From positions 62,001 to 126,000 of the forward strand of contig NZ_QUAJ01000004.1 of the NCBI RefSeq assembly GCF_003391055.1: a stretch of 64,000 bases of DNA. Direction: 5' to 3'. Made by a program: the position numbers and the translations under genes. Origin of the DNA: Psychrilyobacter piezotolerans. Lineage in GTDB: Bacteria > Fusobacteriota > Fusobacteriia > Fusobacteriales > Fusobacteriaceae. Positions 61,705-64,000 of the stretch are shown in pieces. Position 1 is the first letter of the stretch. Every line of letters starts with the position of its first letter. The notes below the pieces were generated by a model. The model had not been told where the DNA came from, did not search any database, and was given only the letters and a program-made list of their open reading frames with translations.

Positions 61705-62853
61705 ATGATTGAATTGAAAAACGTTACCAAAAGTTTCGATGGTAAGAATAAAGTGGTTAGTAATCTTAATCTAAAGATTGAAAAAGGAGAGTTTGTTGTT
61801 CTCATAGGGGAAAGTGGATGCGGTAAGACTACAACTATGAAAATGATTAACCTTTTGGAAAAACCAACAAAGGGTGAAATATTCATAGACGGAGAAAATG
61901 TAAAAAGTCAGGATCTCATGGAGCTCAGAAGAAATATAGGTTATGTTATTCAAAAGGTTGGATTGTTTCCGCATATGACAATCGGTGAAAACATAGAACT
62001 TGTTCCTACTCTTAAGAAGTGGTCAAAAGAGGAGAAAAAAGCGAGGACCTTTGAATTGCTGGAGCTTATGGATCTTCCGGCAGAAGATTTTTATTACAGG
62101 TATCCAAATGAACTAAGTGGAGGACAGCAGCAAAGGATAGGGATAGCAAGGGCCCTGGCTGTAAATCCAGAGATAATACTCATGGATGAACCATTCAGTG
62201 CCTTGGATCCTATAACAAGAGAAAAACTTCAGGATGAGATGATGAATCTTCAGGATGAACTGGGAAAAACAATAGTTTTTGTTACTCATGATATGGATGA
62301 GGCTCTAAAGCTGGCAGATAAAATAGCCGTAATTAAAGATGGAGAGGTTATTCAATTTGATACCCCAGAAGAGATACTGAAAAATCCAGCAAATCATTTT
62401 GTAGAGTATTTCTTTGGAAAGGACAGAATGTGGAAAACTCCTGAAATGCTGTTAGCAAAGGATATAATGAAGAAGAAATTTGGGAAAATAGGGGTTAAAG
62501 GAAGTCCGGCGAGGGCCATAGAGATAATGAAGGAAAGAGAGACAAATACCCTTATCGTAGTAGACAGAGAGGGAGAGAAGAAACAAAAACCTGTAGGAGT
62601 AGTCACAAGAAACATGATAATGAAAAACAATGGCCACAGTATGAAGATGAAAGAAATAATGGCATCCAGTGAGGATTTTATTATAGATGAAAATACTAAT
62701 ATGGTGGAAGTTCTGAATATAATGTCAAAAATAAACTTCAGATCCATACCAATAGTAAATAAAGATAAATTACTAGTAGGAGCAATTACTCCAATAAGTC
62801 TTCTTAACATAATTACAGAAATATCTCCAAGTATAGAAGGAGGGGAACTTTAA
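61705..62853 (+). CDS. opuCA: Glycine betaine/carnitine/choline ABC transporter ATP-binding protein
   Basis: The 382-residue protein has an ABC ATPase at 1-240: Walker A GESGCGKTT, signature LSGGQQQRIGIARAL, Walker B IILMDEPFSALDP. Two CBS domains follow at about 255-370 (AKDIMKKKFGKIG, then MKEIMASSEDFII). CBS domains in this family gate transport by ionic strength or c-di-AMP. It pairs with the permease (3 bp gap) and binding protein. AAAGGAGG site. Confidence 0.93.
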   Translation: MIELKNVTKSFDGKNKVVSNLNLKIEKGEFVVLIGESGCGKTTTMKMINLLEKPTKGEIFIDGENVKSQDLMELRRNIGYVIQKVGLFPHMTIGENIELVPTLKKWSKEEKKARTFELLELMDLPAEDFYYRYPNELSGGQQQRIGIARALAVNPEIILMDEPFSALDPITREKLQDEMMNLQDELGKTIVFVTHDMDEALKLADKIAVIKDGEVIQFDTPEEILKNPANHFVEYFFGKDRMWKTPEMLLAKDIMKKKFGKIGVKGSPARAIEIMKERETNTLIVVDREGEKKQKPVGVVTRNMIMKNNGHSMKMKEIMASSEDFIIDENTNMVEVLNIMSKINFRSIPIVNKDKLLVGAITPISLLNIITEISPSIEGGEL

Positions 62854-62856
62854 GAT

Positions 62857-63504
62857 ATGAATAAAATAGATTTTTTACAATTTTTAGAGTATAGAAGTCC
62901 AGAAATTTTTAAACTGACAGGAGAACACATGAAGATAACAGGAGTTGCGGTTTTTCTTGCAATTCTTGTAGGGGTGCCTTTGGGAATATATATAACTAAA
63001 AACAAGAAGGTAGCCAACGTGATACTAAATACTGCAAATATATTCCAGACTTTACCAAGTTTGGCTCTGTTTGGACTTATAATTCCAATTATGGGAATAG
63101 GCTTCAAGCCTGCAATATTTGTTTTATTTTTATATGCGTTACTGCCTATTATTAAAAATACATGTATAGGAATAAACAGTATAGATCCTTCGATAATCGA
63201 AGCTGGAAGAGGAATGGGAATGACCAAGACACAGATACTGACAATGGTTGAAATACCTCTGGCTCTGCCTATTATTATGGGAGGGATCAGAATATCCACG
63301 GTAATCAATATCGGTACTGCAACAATAGCGGCTCTTATAGGAGCTGGAGGACTAGGGGACTTTATCTTCAAGGGAATATCTATGGGTAATAATAATTTGA
63401 TCTTAGCTGGAGCTATACCAACAGCTCTTTTAGCATTATCAGTTGACTTTATTCTAGGTCTTGTGGAAAAAAATCTGACTCCTCAAGGGTTAAAGAATAG
63501 CTAA
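62857..63504 (+). CDS. opuCB: Osmoprotectant ABC transporter permease
   Basis: A 215-residue permease with about six membrane helices; the ABC coupling loop reads IEAGRGMGMTKTQILTMVEI, followed by PLALPIIMGGIRISTVINIG. Typical length of OpuCB/OpuCD. It forms the membrane channel for betaine-like compounds. Only one permease gene is present before the binding protein; a second could lie beyond the window. Confidence 0.92.
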   Translation: MNKIDFLQFLEYRSPEIFKLTGEHMKITGVAVFLAILVGVPLGIYITKNKKVANVILNTANIFQTLPSLALFGLIIPIMGIGFKPAIFVLFLYALLPIIKNTCIGINSIDPSIIEAGRGMGMTKTQILTMVEIPLALPIIMGGIRISTVINIGTATIAALIGAGGLGDFIFKGISMGNNNLILAGAIPTALLALSVDFILGLVEKNLTPQGLKNS

Positions 63505-63573
63505 TATATTTTAAGGCTATAAAATTTATGAGGGATAAAGATAGTTATATATAAAACTAAGGAGGATTAAAAG

Positions 63574-64000
63574 ATGAATAAGTTATTTAAAAATGTAGTA
63601 CTTATTATGACAATTATGGTATTTGCTGCATGTGGGAAAAAAGAGGCTGAGGTAGAAACAATCAAGATCGGTCACAAAAACTACACAGAACAAAGAGTAC
63701 TAGGACAATTGTTTGCAGTTATGATTGAAAATCATACTGATTATAAGACTGATGTAAAAGAATTAGGAGGAACAAAGATTGTATTTGAAGCCCTAAAAAG
63801 TGGAGATATAGATCTTTACCCTGAATTTTCTGGGACGGCATATGTAGCCCTTTTAAATGAAAGTGGATTAAAAGATCCTAGTGAAGTCCATAAACTTGTA
63901 AAGGATAGACTTAAAGCAGAGAATAATTTGGATTATTTAAATCCTTTAGGTTATAACAACACATATACTTTGGCAGTAAGAACTGAAACTGCTGAGAAAT
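63574..64000 (+). CDS. opuCC: Osmoprotectant-binding lipoprotein, 3'-partial
   Basis: Starts behind AAGGAGGA. A lipoprotein signal (TIMVFAACG) leads to IKIGHKNYTEQRVLGQLFAV and IDLYPEFSGTAYVAL, landmarks of OpuCC/OsmF glycine betaine-type binding proteins. About 142 codons are visible and the gene runs off the right edge. It captures the osmolyte outside the inner membrane and delivers it to OpuCB. Confidence 0.9.
   Translation, partial: MNKLFKNVVLIMTIMVFAACGKKEAEVETIKIGHKNYTEQRVLGQLFAVMIENHTDYKTDVKELGGTKIVFEALKSGDIDLYPEFSGTAYVALLNESGLKDPSEVHKLVKDRLKAENNLDYLNPLGYNNTYTLAVRTETAEK

Overview
This AT-rich window reads as the chromosome of an anaerobic, Gram-negative, fermentative bacterium. My best guess is a marine Fusobacteriota member of the Psychrilyobacter/Ilyobacter/Propionigenium type. 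That is inferred from protein flavour, outer-membrane and lipoprotein genes, a two-subunit class I fumarase, the asparagine-aspartate-fumarate-malate-pyruvate gene set and many c-di-GMP proteins. No rRNA, tRNA or CRISPR array was seen.

Layout. (1) 1-8.2 kb is the late end of a P2-like prophage: baseplate J (cut by the window edge), tail protein I, tail fibre, a fibre-associated protein, holin, endolysin and a small membrane protein. It is followed by a cargo module of five unrecognised genes (4.3-7.2 kb) bracketed by two copies of a hairpin-bearing repeat. A tandem 11-bp motif near 7.98 kb may mark the integration end, and a lone nucleotidyltransferase-fold gene follows. (2) 9.2-21 kb is core metabolism: an extended asparaginase, MORN-like lipoprotein, coiled-coil protein, threonine aldolase, SulP transporter, PlsC, cardiolipin synthase, and a malic enzyme-aspartase operon. 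(3) 21-32 kb carries an RpiR regulator, three c-di-GMP proteins and an MscS channel. The promoter and signal-peptide region of one c-di-GMP gene was copied in front of another, leaving a dead relic. (4) 32-47.5 kb holds fumarase, a diverged SIR2-like protein, uridine kinase-like and lipid kinases, PduO-type adenosyltransferase, an NAD(P)/FAD oxidoreductase, thyA-folA, a bioA-F-G-C operon and an EamA transporter. (5) 47.7-56 kb is accessory in flavour: an omptin protease with its catalytic residues intact, an IS3-type relic, two DUF523 paralogs, a CrtI-like desaturase coupled to an AarF/UbiB kinase, DUF2141, and a HAD phosphatase. (6) 56-64 kb has an SPFH protein, a menA-menG-hepS-like-hepT menaquinone operon, a 53-residue protein, a DeoR regulator, and an OpuC-type osmoprotectant ABC transporter behind a consensus promoter and a roughly 280-nt terminator-ending leader RNA.

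Functional themes. Asparaginase, aspartase, fumarase and malic enzyme together convert asparagine to pyruvate and ammonia. The menaquinone and lipid genes support a membrane redox chain. The candidates most worth following as undescribed systems are the prophage cargo module with its repeated hairpin element, the SIR2-like single-gene protein, and the osmoprotectant leader RNA. All functional names are from reading the sequence; no database search was run.
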